Below are positions 37,010 to 44,481 of a stretch of DNA of 64,000 nt, one piece after another. The notes beneath the pieces are model-generated. The model saw nothing but the letters and a program-made list of their open reading frames with translations. It did not search any database and was not told the origin of the DNA. The stretch lies in the NCBI RefSeq assembly GCF_024721975.1, contig NZ_JANQBB010000004.1, forward strand, positions 124,001 to 188,000. The letters are read 5' to 3'. How positions within the stretch are numbered: position 1 is the stretch's first letter; every line of letters begins with the position of its first letter. Made by a program: the position numbers and the translations under genes. The stretch comes from Paenibacillus endoradicis (GTDB taxonomy: Bacteria > Bacillota > Bacilli > Paenibacillales > Paenibacillaceae).

Positions 37010-37135
37010 AATAAAACATCCTTCCTTTTAAGGGCATAGAGTTGATTATATAGGAGCGATTTTTTTCTCATAAGTGACGTTTTTGTGAATTTATTAATTT
37101 AAATGTTCTAACAGCATCTAACGGTACTTACTAAC

Positions 37136-37164
37136 ATGACAATACCAACGTATTGAGCTATACT
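37136..37164 (+). promoter_or_regulatory. Predicted sigma-A promoter of metNIQ
   Basis: ATGACA at 37136-37141, a 17-base spacer and TATACT at 37159-37164, 50 bases before the first metN codon. The short leader leaves no room for an S-box riboswitch. Confidence 0.55.
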
Positions 37165-37213
37165 TAGAAACGTTATAAACACCCTTCAAATTATATAGAT
37201 AGGGGTTTTTGTT

Positions 37214-37963
37214 ATCATTAAATTACATAATGTTAGTAAAAGCTTTTCGCAGTTTCAGGCGATCAATTCTGTATCGTTAACAATAAATAATGGTGAAATT
37301 TATGGGATCATTGGAGCCAGTGGAGCAGGGAAATCAACCTTACTTCGGTTAATGAATTTGCTCGAAACACCCGATCAAGGTCAAGTGGAAGTGAATGGCC
37401 AACAGCTAACAAGTTTGAACAGTACTAATCTTCGTCAAGCGCGGAAATCAATCGGAATGATCTTTCAGCATTTTAATCTAATTGCCAATAAGACCGTTTA
37501 TGAAAACGTGGTAGTAGCTTTGCAATTGGCAAACTTTCCACAGAAAGACCGTAGAAGCCGCGTGCTGGAGTGTCTCCAATTTGTTGGCTTGGAAAGTTAT
37601 ATAGATCAATACCCTGCGAAGTTAAGTGGTGGACAAAAGCAACGTGTTGCGATTGCACGGGCATTAGCGAATAATCCGCAAGTGTTATTATGTGATGAGC
37701 CAACTTCTTCGCTTGATCCTAATACAACCGCTGAAATTTTAGCTGTATTAGAAAATATCAATAAAAGTCTTGGCGTTACAATCGTTATCGTTAGCCATGA
37801 GATGGATGTCATAAGAAGTATATGTCACCGTGTAACTGTCATGGCAGATGGAGAAATTTACGATACCTTAGCCATCCAGCCAAAAGGCATTCAAACGATA
37901 GACCATAGCCCCCAAAGCTTTGTAGAACAACTAATAAAGGGCGGTGCGAATAATCTTGCCTGA
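37214..37963 (+). CDS. metN: Methionine ABC transporter ATP-binding protein, non-canonical start, no NIL domain
   Basis: An ABC ATPase whose frame opens after a stop at 37196-37198. It has no ATG, GTG or TTG until residue 47, beyond Walker A (GASGAGKST at about residues 37-45). The family start MIxL aligns with ATC ATT AAA TTA at 37214, 8 bases after TAGGGG, so translation from ATC (or ATT at 37217) or a base change from ATG is inferred. Signature LSGGQKQRVAIARA and Walker B LLCDEPTSSLD are intact. At about 249 residues it lacks the C-terminal NIL domain that senses methionine in typical MetN. metI and metQ follow. Confidence 0.85.
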   Translation: MIKLHNVSKSFSQFQAINSVSLTINNGEIYGIIGASGAGKSTLLRLMNLLETPDQGQVEVNGQQLTSLNSTNLRQARKSIGMIFQHFNLIANKTVYENVVVALQLANFPQKDRRSRVLECLQFVGLESYIDQYPAKLSGGQKQRVAIARALANNPQVLLCDEPTSSLDPNTTAEILAVLENINKSLGVTIVIVSHEMDVIRSICHRVTVMADGEIYDTLAIQPKGIQTIDHSPQSFVEQLIKGGANNLA

Positions 37964-38618
37964 AATATTGGTTCAATATCAAGCTGAAATTATGAAGGCT
38001 ATTGGAGAAACCTTCGTTATGGTTGGTGTTTCTATTTTAGCTGCAGTTCTCATTGGGCTCCCAGTAGGGACGTTTCTGTTCCTTTGCAGGAAAGGGCAAC
38101 TGCTTGAAAATCAATTTAGCTTTCAACTGCTGAATTTATTAGTAAATACGATACGTTCGTTCCCGTTTCTATTATTAGTCGTTTTTCTCATACCATTTAC
38201 ACGTATAATTATTGGTACTGCCATTGGAACAGCAGCTGCAACCGTTCCATTAGCGATTATCGCCATTGCGCATTATTCTCGATTAGTGGAGCAATCTTTA
38301 TTAGACGTACCTAAAGGTGTGATGGAAGCAGCAATTTCAATGGGGGCATCTGTTAAGGAAGTTATTTTTAAATTTCTTTATGTTGAGGCTCGTTCTGGAC
38401 TTGTTCTAGGATTAACAACGTCGATTATTAGTTTTATTTCATACTCGACCATTATGGGAGTTGTAGGTGGCGGTGGTATCGGAGACTTTGCTATTCGTTA
38501 TGGTTACCAGCAGTTTAAAACAGATTTGATGATGTATATGATTATTATTATGGTTATACTGGTACAGCTCATCCAATTTATTGGGACAACTGTATCAAGA
38601 ATAATAGATAAAAGATAA
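37944..38618 (+). CDS. metI: Methionine ABC transporter permease
   Basis: A 224-residue permease with five helices and the EAA loop (EAAISMGASVKEVIFKF, about residues 130-146). It is typical of MetI, including NTIRSFPFLLLVVFLIPFTR after helix 2. It overlaps the end of metN by 20 bases. Either GTG 37944 or TTG 37956 may start it; the ribosome site AAAGGGCGG fits both loosely. It moves D- or L-methionine delivered by the MetQ lipoprotein that follows. Confidence 0.92.
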   Translation: MRIILPEILVQYQAEIMKAIGETFVMVGVSILAAVLIGLPVGTFLFLCRKGQLLENQFSFQLLNLLVNTIRSFPFLLLVVFLIPFTRIIIGTAIGTAAATVPLAIIAIAHYSRLVEQSLLDVPKGVMEAAISMGASVKEVIFKFLYVEARSGLVLGLTTSIISFISYSTIMGVVGGGGIGDFAIRYGYQQFKTDLMMYMIIIMVILVQLIQFIGTTVSRIIDKR

Positions 38619-38704
38619 ACAGAAGCTTATGCTTTCGAAGTAACTTTTTGTTATCGAAGAAGCGGTTTTTGAAAGTTCACAAAAAGTTTAGGGAGAGATA
38701 CAAC

Positions 38705-39535
38705 ATGAAAAAACTGATTTTAGTAATGACGTTATTTACATTCATTGTTGCTGGTTGTGGTCAAACGAATAATGCTAATGAGCCGAATACTAGTGGAAAT
38801 GTGCCAGGTAATGAAGAAGTAACTTTGAAAGTAGCGTCATTAATTGCTCCAATGACAGAAATTCTTGATCTTGTGAAGCCAAAATTAGCTGAGCAAGGCA
38901 TAAAGCTAGAAGTTGTTGTATTAAGCGATAATGTTCAACCTAATACCGCTCTTGCTGCAAAAGAAGTAGATGCAAATTTCTTTCAACATGTTCCGTACAT
39001 GGAAGAATTCAATAGAAACAAAGAAACTGAGCTAGTTCCAGTGAAATCGATTTACTTTGCAAATTATGGTGTATATTCTAAAGCATATAAATCTATGGAT
39101 GAACTACCTGAGGGGGCGGTCATTGCAATCGCGAATGACATTTCCAATGTTGATCGTTCACTTGCGATGTTAGCTCAACATGATATCATCAAGTTACAAG
39201 AAAAAACGGGTACATATTATACGCAAGCTGATATTATTGAAAACCCAAAAAATTATAAATTCGAAGAATTAGACTTGTTAATGTTAGCGAGAATGTATGA
39301 TGATGCAGATGCAGTCGTGATGACCCCTGCTTATGCTAAACCACTTGGATTAACACCAAAAAGTGATGCACTGCTTACAGAAGGCGTAGAAAATGACTTT
39401 GCTATTACTTTAGTGGCACGTAAAGATAATGTTGACTCCGAGTCAATTCAAAAGTTAGCTGAAGCTATGACGAGTCCAGAAGTACGTGAGTTTTTAGAAA
39501 AAAACTATGATGAGACGGCTATTCCAGCGTTTTAA
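38705..39535 (+). CDS. metQ: Methionine-binding lipoprotein (NlpA family)
   Basis: About 276 residues beginning MKKLILVMTLFTFIVAGCGQ, a lipoprotein signal with lipobox VAGC (Cys at about residue 18). The NlpA/MetQ substrate-binding domain follows (VKVASLIAPMTEILDLVKPKLAEQGI-like start; NFFQHVPYMEEFN; AIANDISNVDRSLAML). ATG 38705 has AGGGAGAG upstream and starts right at the signal peptide, so the frame open from 38648 is not used. Third gene of metNIQ. Confidence 0.92.
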   Translation: MKKLILVMTLFTFIVAGCGQTNNANEPNTSGNVPGNEEVTLKVASLIAPMTEILDLVKPKLAEQGIKLEVVVLSDNVQPNTALAAKEVDANFFQHVPYMEEFNRNKETELVPVKSIYFANYGVYSKAYKSMDELPEGAVIAIANDISNVDRSLAMLAQHDIIKLQEKTGTYYTQADIIENPKNYKFEELDLLMLARMYDDADAVVMTPAYAKPLGLTPKSDALLTEGVENDFAITLVARKDNVDSESIQKLAEAMTSPEVREFLEKNYDETAIPAF

Positions 39536-39541
39536 TGAAGT

Positions 39542-39583
39542 AAAGGCGAAATTCCATTCAGAGTTGAATGGAATTTCGCCTTT
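39542..39583 (+). terminator. Strong terminator of metNIQ (repeat family copy 1)
   Basis: Perfect 18-base arms (39542-39559, 39566-39583) with a six-base loop, beginning AAAGGCGAA. A near copy with compensating changes lies at 48913-48954. Confidence 0.88.
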
Positions 39584-39604
39584 ATTTATTTATTTATCGG
39601 TTGG

Positions 39605-40300
39605 TTAACTCAGATCAACCCGATCAATGTTCCTAAAGCTTAGATAAGAGAGTAGTATTCCTAATGTAGCAAGTGATAATGGAATAGCTATAATGGAACT
39701 TAAGGAAAAGCCCATATTGTTTGAGCATATGACAGACACGATTAGGATGGAGGATATAATCGTAGCAGGAACTGATTTCTTACGCATACCAAAGGCAAGC
39801 GGCAGTAGGCTCATTCCCGCAGCTCCGAAAGCCTGCATTACTACATAAATGGCATGTTGATATAACACATCACTCGTTAAAGCATCGGATACATAACCAA
39901 AACCAGAATTAATAGCGATAAACATAGCGTCAATGATAAGGTTTGCTATAATGACATTAGCAAATGTCCAGACGAATACAATCGACAGCTTAGAAAAGAT
40001 GAGCTTCTTACGGCTAATTGGATAAGTAAAAAGAAGAGCCATGGTCTTGTCTTTGAACTCATTAATAATTAGTTTGGATAAAAGCACCGAGGCGTAGATA
40101 ATAAACGTCGCTCGGATCATAATATCTATCACTTGCAACATCTCAGGATAGCTCTGAAAAATAGGATCCACTTGTGCTTTACCTTCCACGAAGTATAACA
40201 GCATTAAAAAACCAATAATAATCCCGTAGGCGATCATCGAACCCCAAAGATAGCTATTGAAACGACCCTTTTTAAGCTCTAGCTTGATGAGATGGAACAT
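39605..40300 (-). CDS. ABC-2 type permease
   Basis: About 231 residues with six predicted helices, beginning MFHLIKLELKKGRFNSYLWG, the usual cytoplasmic amphipathic start of BcrB/LanE-type permeases. ATG complement 40300 has AAAGGAGG 8 bases upstream, so it is preferred to the GTG nine bases earlier. It overlaps the ATPase gene by 29 bases. With that ATPase it probably exports a peptide antibiotic such as a lantibiotic or bacitracin; the two-component genes upstream support this. Confidence 0.85.
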   Translation of the reverse strand: MFHLIKLELKKGRFNSYLWGSMIAYGIIIGFLMLLYFVEGKAQVDPIFQSYPEMLQVIDIMIRATFIIYASVLLSKLIINEFKDKTMALLFTYPISRKKLIFSKLSIVFVWTFANVIIANLIIDAMFIAINSGFGYVSDALTSDVLYQHAIYVVMQAFGAAGMSLLPLAFGMRKKSVPATIISSILIVSVICSNNMGFSLSSIIAIPLSLATLGILLSYLSFRNIDRVDLS

Positions 40301-41216
40301 GCTCAACACCTCCTTTAATCATATCGAAGAAGTATTCCTCTAATGTATGATGACGGCGGGTAATTGACTCGATCGGTACATCATTCATGATGAGCCCCTT
40401 AGATAACGCTTCTTGTGTAATACCCGAATCATAAATACGAATGATATGATCACTAATTTTTCTGAAGTTATTAATTTTAAGCTTTTCTTCCAACACGAAT
40501 GCTGCTAAGACAGTATCTGATGTTGTAATTTCCACATAATCGGTCGTAGAAGCACGTACTGTCTCCATCGATACTTCACGGATTAATCTTCCGTTATTGA
40601 TTACCCCAATTTTATCAGCCACTTGTTCAATTTCTGTCAATACATGGCTGGAGATAAGTAGTGTTATACCCCATTCATCTCGTAGTCTACGGAACAAATT
40701 CCGCATGGCGTGAATACCCTCTGGATCCAAGCCATTAATAGGTTCGTCTAACAATAATAGTTCAGGACGAGTAGAAATTGCTCTCGCAATCCCTAGTCGT
40801 TGTCTCATACCAAGTGAAAATTGTTTTACAGGTTTGTTCTCCACACCGAGCAGTTGCACCATTTCTAACGCTTCGCGAATAGCATGCTTGTTATAGTACC
40901 CCATATATTCTGTATGTAACTCTAAGTTTTGAATCGCAGTCAGCTTTTCATAGAAGGCGGGTATCTCTATCAAGTGACCAATTCGCTTCAAATGATCTCT
41001 TGAATCAAAGTGTAGTCTGTTCTCGAATAGTTCGATTTCACCGCTAGTTGGTTGAACTAATCCAAGCAGAATTTTCATTAATGTCGATTTTCCAGCACCA
41101 TTAGGTCCTAGAAATCCATATATTTCACCGCGTTGAACACTCATGTTGACGCTAGATAAAACATCAGCATTGCCATAATTTTTACTAAGTAACCGCGTTC
41201 GAATAATTTCTGTCAT
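40272..41216 (-). CDS. BcrA-type ABC transporter ATP-binding protein
   Basis: About 314 residues with Walker A GPNGAGKST, signature FSLGMRQRLGIARA (a normal BcrA/LanF variant), Walker B LLLLDEPINGLDPEG and H-loop ISSHVLTEIEQ. MTEIIRTRLLSKNYG at ATG complement 41216 is taken as the start: GGGGAG lies 8 bases upstream, and the open frame before it carries no ribosome site. It sits 76 bases after the kinase gene in one operon. Confidence 0.92.
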   Translation of the reverse strand: MTEIIRTRLLSKNYGNADVLSSVNMSVQRGEIYGFLGPNGAGKSTLMKILLGLVQPTSGEIELFENRLHFDSRDHLKRIGHLIEIPAFYEKLTAIQNLELHTEYMGYYNKHAIREALEMVQLLGVENKPVKQFSLGMRQRLGIARAISTRPELLLLDEPINGLDPEGIHAMRNLFRRLRDEWGITLLISSHVLTEIEQVADKIGVINNGRLIREVSMETVRASTTDYVEITTSDTVLAAFVLEEKLKINNFRKISDHIIRIYDSGITQEALSKGLIMNDVPIESITRRHHTLEEYFFDMIKGGVEHVPSHQARA

Positions 41217-41292
41217 TGTTTTCACTCCCCGTGATTTAATCATGATGTAATCATATCGTGGAAATCTCACTTTTTAATTTCGTAAACCTTAC

Positions 41293-42270
41293 TTATTTCT
41301 TACTTTCTTGGGGAATTCTTGTTGTAGTAGCTGGGAGTGTTACGGTAAAGCTAGTATGTAAACCTGGGACACTCTCAAGATCGATACGTCCCCCTAATCT
41401 TTCAGTGAGTCTTTTGGCGATTGAAAGACCAAGTCCACTACCCTGTATATTACGATTTCTCGAGTCTTCCATTGTATACATTCTCTCAAAAACTCTGAAC
41501 AGATCTGTCTTAGGTATACCACGTCCTCGGTCCTTCACCTCAATTAGAATCTTTCCTTCTGCCTGTGTAAGTGATAATCCAAGGTAGCCACCATCGGCGC
41601 CATAGCGAACAGCGTTCGAAAGTAGGTTATCAAGAACTCTAGATAAAGCCTCTTCATTGGCATATACTAATACAGCCTCATCGGGGAGATTAATATCGAC
41701 CTTGAACTCTCCTTCAGAGAGAAGATCATAGTAAGCTAATATGCGATGACGGCATATTTCGCACGCATCAATAACGGAAAGTGAGATATCAAAGTCATCA
41801 GCCTCGAGCTTTGCTAGATCGAAAAATGCATTAATTAGTTCATGCACTTCAACTGTTTTTTTATATACTTGATTCAGCATTCTTTGCCGTTCATCCTGAG
41901 CTAAGTCTGCATTTCTTGTAAGCATCTCTGCATAGCCCATAATAACTGTGAGTGGTGTCTTCAAATCATGAGATACATTAGCAAGCATCATCCTCATAGC
42001 CCGTTCCGTTCTTGTGTAATCAGCTGCTAACTGACTCGAATGGTCAAGCAACGAATTGATCGATTGAAGCAATTCTCTTAACTCGCGATCATCGGTTACA
42101 ATTTGGAGACGTTCTAGAAGTAGAGAGTTACTACTCTCCGTAAATTCTCTAGTTTTTTCACTTATGTAATTTAACTCTTTTCGAGTAAAATGATTTATCA
42201 TACGCTCACGTACATATAAAAATAAAAGGCCGACTATAGTAATTATCCAAATCCACCAGAATCCGTTCAC
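41293..42270 (-). CDS. Sensor histidine kinase, lantibiotic-type
   Basis: A 325-residue kinase with one N-terminal helix (residues 2-20) and no sizeable extracellular domain, then a coiled HAMP-less linker, an H box ANVSHDLKTPLTVIMGY and a HATPase_c domain (NLLSNAVRYG, DRGRGIP, FERMYTMEDSRNRNIQGSGLGLS by motif). Starts at GTG, one base after the regulator stop, with AGGAGAG inside the regulator gene. Small kinases of this type sense cell-wall antibiotics and control adjacent BcrAB-like transporters. Confidence 0.9.
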   Translation of the reverse strand: MNGFWWIWIITIVGLLFLYVRERMINHFTRKELNYISEKTREFTESSNSLLLERLQIVTDDRELRELLQSINSLLDHSSQLAADYTRTERAMRMMLANVSHDLKTPLTVIMGYAEMLTRNADLAQDERQRMLNQVYKKTVEVHELINAFFDLAKLEADDFDISLSVIDACEICRHRILAYYDLLSEGEFKVDINLPDEAVLVYANEEALSRVLDNLLSNAVRYGADGGYLGLSLTQAEGKILIEVKDRGRGIPKTDLFRVFERMYTMEDSRNRNIQGSGLGLSIAKRLTERLGGRIDLESVPGLHTSFTVTLPATTTRIPQESKK

Positions 42271-42975
42271 TTATATCTCTCCTAGCCGGTAACCAATTCC
42301 CCACAGCGTACGGATGTAGCGTGGATTGGATGGATCATCTTCAATCTTCTCTCGTAAGCGTCTCATATGAACGTTAATGACATTATCATCACGGTAATAG
42401 TCTTCGTTCCATATAAGTTCAAATAGAAGAGCTTTCGTATAGACCCTTGTTGGGTTCTGAATGAACAGCTTTAGAATTTGAAATTCAGTTGAAGTGAGCT
42501 TGATTTCCTGATTTTTTTTCGTTACTTTGAAGTTATCGGGATCAATCGTTAATTCACCGATAGAAAGCAATTGTGAAATCGGTGTATGTTCAGGTTCCAC
42601 ATGCGAATATTGCGTCGCCCTACGAATGGATGCCTGTACGCGTGCAGCTAGTTCAAGTAGCGAAAATGGCTTCGTAATATAATCATCAGCTCCAAAGCGT
42701 AAACCAAGCGCTTTTTCGACTTCGTTATCTTTCGCAGAAAGAATAACTATCGGAACACGGCTTTGTCCCCTTATGAGCTGTAAAACTTCTAGTCCACTCA
42801 ACTTAGGTAGCATTAAATCAAGTAATACCAGATCATAGCTGCTAGACAAGAACTGCTTGAGAGCCTGTTCACCGTTATCAACAACTGTAGTTGTATAGCC
42901 CTCTTTGGCTAAGTAATCGACCACCATCGTACTTATTGCAGCATCGTCCTCGATAAGAAGCAGGTTTCCCTCCAT
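42271..42975 (-). CDS. OmpR-family response regulator
   Basis: A 234-residue regulator: receiver with the EDD acidic cluster, Asp in LVLLDLMLPKLSG, Lys in ITKPFSL; winged helix with DNVINVHMRRLREKIE and the C-terminal WGIGYRLG. First gene of a four-gene operon (regulator, kinase, ATPase, permease), the usual order for BcrR/NsrR-like detoxification modules. Confidence 0.93.
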   Translation of the reverse strand: MEGNLLLIEDDAAISTMVVDYLAKEGYTTTVVDNGEQALKQFLSSSYDLVLLDLMLPKLSGLEVLQLIRGQSRVPIVILSAKDNEVEKALGLRFGADDYITKPFSLLELAARVQASIRRATQYSHVEPEHTPISQLLSIGELTIDPDNFKVTKKNQEIKLTSTEFQILKLFIQNPTRVYTKALLFELIWNEDYYRDDNVINVHMRRLREKIEDDPSNPRYIRTLWGIGYRLGEI

Positions 42976-43107
42976 AGCATAATTCCCTCAGTTCGTTAAA
43001 ATATTAGTAATTATTCCCTATTTTACGTTAGGAGGGTCTTTCCTACAAGAAGTAGAATTTCTATATTCATACAACCGATTTCACATAGTGGGAGCTAGCA
43101 TAACAAT

Positions 43108-43191
43108 ATGCTAAGCAATGATACAATCGACATTATTAAATACAGAGTGTCACTACCTGATGTAAATGGAACATATATTACAAAAAAATAA
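43108..43191 (+). pseudogene. Decayed duplicate of the 5' end of hmp
   Basis: The 28-codon frame from ATG 43108 to TAA 43189 encodes MLSNDTIDIIKYRVSLPD and ends NGTYITKK. It aligns without gaps to the first 27 residues of the intact Hmp at 49106 (MLSNHTIEVIKSTVPVLE ... HGTNITKR). DNA similarity starts upstream at about 43075 and totals roughly three quarters identical over 111 bases. Nothing like the globin domain follows. A remnant of a duplicated hmp gene is the best explanation; translation as a tiny peptide is possible but unsupported. Confidence 0.75.
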
Positions 43192-43221
43192 GCTAACCTT
43201 CTAGTAATTGAAGGTTAGCTT
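43190..43221 (-). terminator. Terminator of the LCP gene
   Basis: Perfect 12-base arms (43190-43201, 43210-43221). On the minus strand the T-run comes from the A-rich end of the hmp remnant. Confidence 0.8.
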
Positions 43222-43276
43222 ATTGGGGTTCTATGTAGTAGTCCACTATGATGCAGTAAGGCTCTCTAGAAATCTA

Positions 43277-44317
43277 TTATTTCTGCAGTAGAATCTCTAG
43301 ATCTATTGCTTCTGCTTTAGGGTCTAGCCATGACTTAATTGCTAATTGTAGTGCCTCTAAACTACTCTCTCTTGGCATATAATAGTATAATTTGTTGATA
43401 TATTCATCATAGCCATCAATCATGTAGTTAGATATTTCGGGCGTGGTCTTTACTAAAGTTTCTGCCCAATCTGTTATATCGTCTGCCTTCATATTTGTTG
43501 TAAAATTTTCTCCGCCTATTTTAATAAGATCATCTATTTTTGATAAGTTTCCTATAGTCATCATTTCCTTAATCATTGCACCAATAAAAATTCGTTGTCT
43601 TTCCGTTCGATAGAAGTCAGAATCTTCACGATAGCGGACATAGTTGAGAGCATCAACGCCATAGTATCTAGGCTTATTTGCTTCAATTGTAAATTTATCA
43701 TGATATTTGCTCTTATTAACGATATCCTTTGTAATAGGAAGTTTTACTCCTCCTATCGTGTCTACAACATCAATCAAACCATTAAAGTTAATCGTTGCAT
43801 AATAATGGGCAGGATTGCCCAAAAATTGTTCAATTGTCTCAATACTCATTTTTGCACCACCAAAGGCAAAAGCAGCATTTACTTTATCCTTATAATTCTT
43901 TCCTACAATATCTACATAGGTGTCTCTTGGGATTGATACGAGCAATAATTTACTATCATTTGGTCGAACTACAGCATAAATTATAGCATCTGATCGTGCA
44001 GCTTCCTGCTCTCTTTGATCAACTCCTAGTAATAATAATGAGAATGGCTCCTTATCTTTTATTGCTATCTGTGGCTCAACATTATCTATCGGGACATAAG
44101 CGTGCTGGAATGCTTTATCGATATCTTCGGAGTACAATGATTTAAATAGCCAAAAGGCGATTTGATTTTTGAATGTTAGCCCACATATTGCAGCGATAAG
44201 TACGACTATTAAGCTTATATATAATATGATTTTTTTACGCTTCTTTTTATTGATGAGTATTAGAGTGCTTGAAGTAGCTTTTATTAGTTTATTTGACGTC
44301 TGCTTTTCAGTACTCAA
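43277..44317 (-). CDS. LytR-CpsA-Psr (LCP) family protein
   Basis: A 346-residue protein with a Lys-rich cytoplasmic start, one membrane helix at about residues 30-48 and an extracellular LCP domain. Conserved parts are LLLGVDQRE, SIPRDTYVDI and the Arg cluster VRYREDSDFYRTERQR that binds polyprenyl pyrophosphate. LCP enzymes join teichoic acids or other glycopolymers to peptidoglycan. Monocistronic. SLH proteins, two of which lie within 14 kb, bind such wall polymers, so a link to surface display is plausible. Confidence 0.93.
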   Translation of the reverse strand: MSTEKQTSNKLIKATSSTLILINKKKRKKIILYISLIVVLIAAICGLTFKNQIAFWLFKSLYSEDIDKAFQHAYVPIDNVEPQIAIKDKEPFSLLLLGVDQREQEAARSDAIIYAVVRPNDSKLLLVSIPRDTYVDIVGKNYKDKVNAAFAFGGAKMSIETIEQFLGNPAHYYATINFNGLIDVVDTIGGVKLPITKDIVNKSKYHDKFTIEANKPRYYGVDALNYVRYREDSDFYRTERQRIFIGAMIKEMMTIGNLSKIDDLIKIGGENFTTNMKADDITDWAETLVKTTPEISNYMIDGYDEYINKLYYYMPRESSLEALQLAIKSWLDPKAEAIDLEILLQK

Positions 44318-44414
44318 TCAATTCACCGTTCCTTTTAATATACTGTAATATTATGTAACTATTAAGACGTTGAGTGATTATTAAAAGTTGCATTTCGTAT
44401 TCATTTGCATAAAT

Positions 44415-44463
44415 CAAAAAAACAGCGTTCGAGAGCCTTTTGAGCCTTCGAGTCGCTGTTTTT
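44415..44463. terminator. Terminator after the cohesin-SLH gene
   Basis: Arms AAAACAGCG...CGCTGTTTT with an imperfect inner stem and A/T runs on both sides. Confidence 0.75.
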
Positions 44464-44481
44464 CTTACAAATTTATTGCTT

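Noticed and set aside
37010..37213. S-box (SAM) riboswitch or T-box before metNIQ
   Set aside because: The predicted promoter leaves only about 50 bases of leader, and no long stem or terminator/antiterminator pair is visible.
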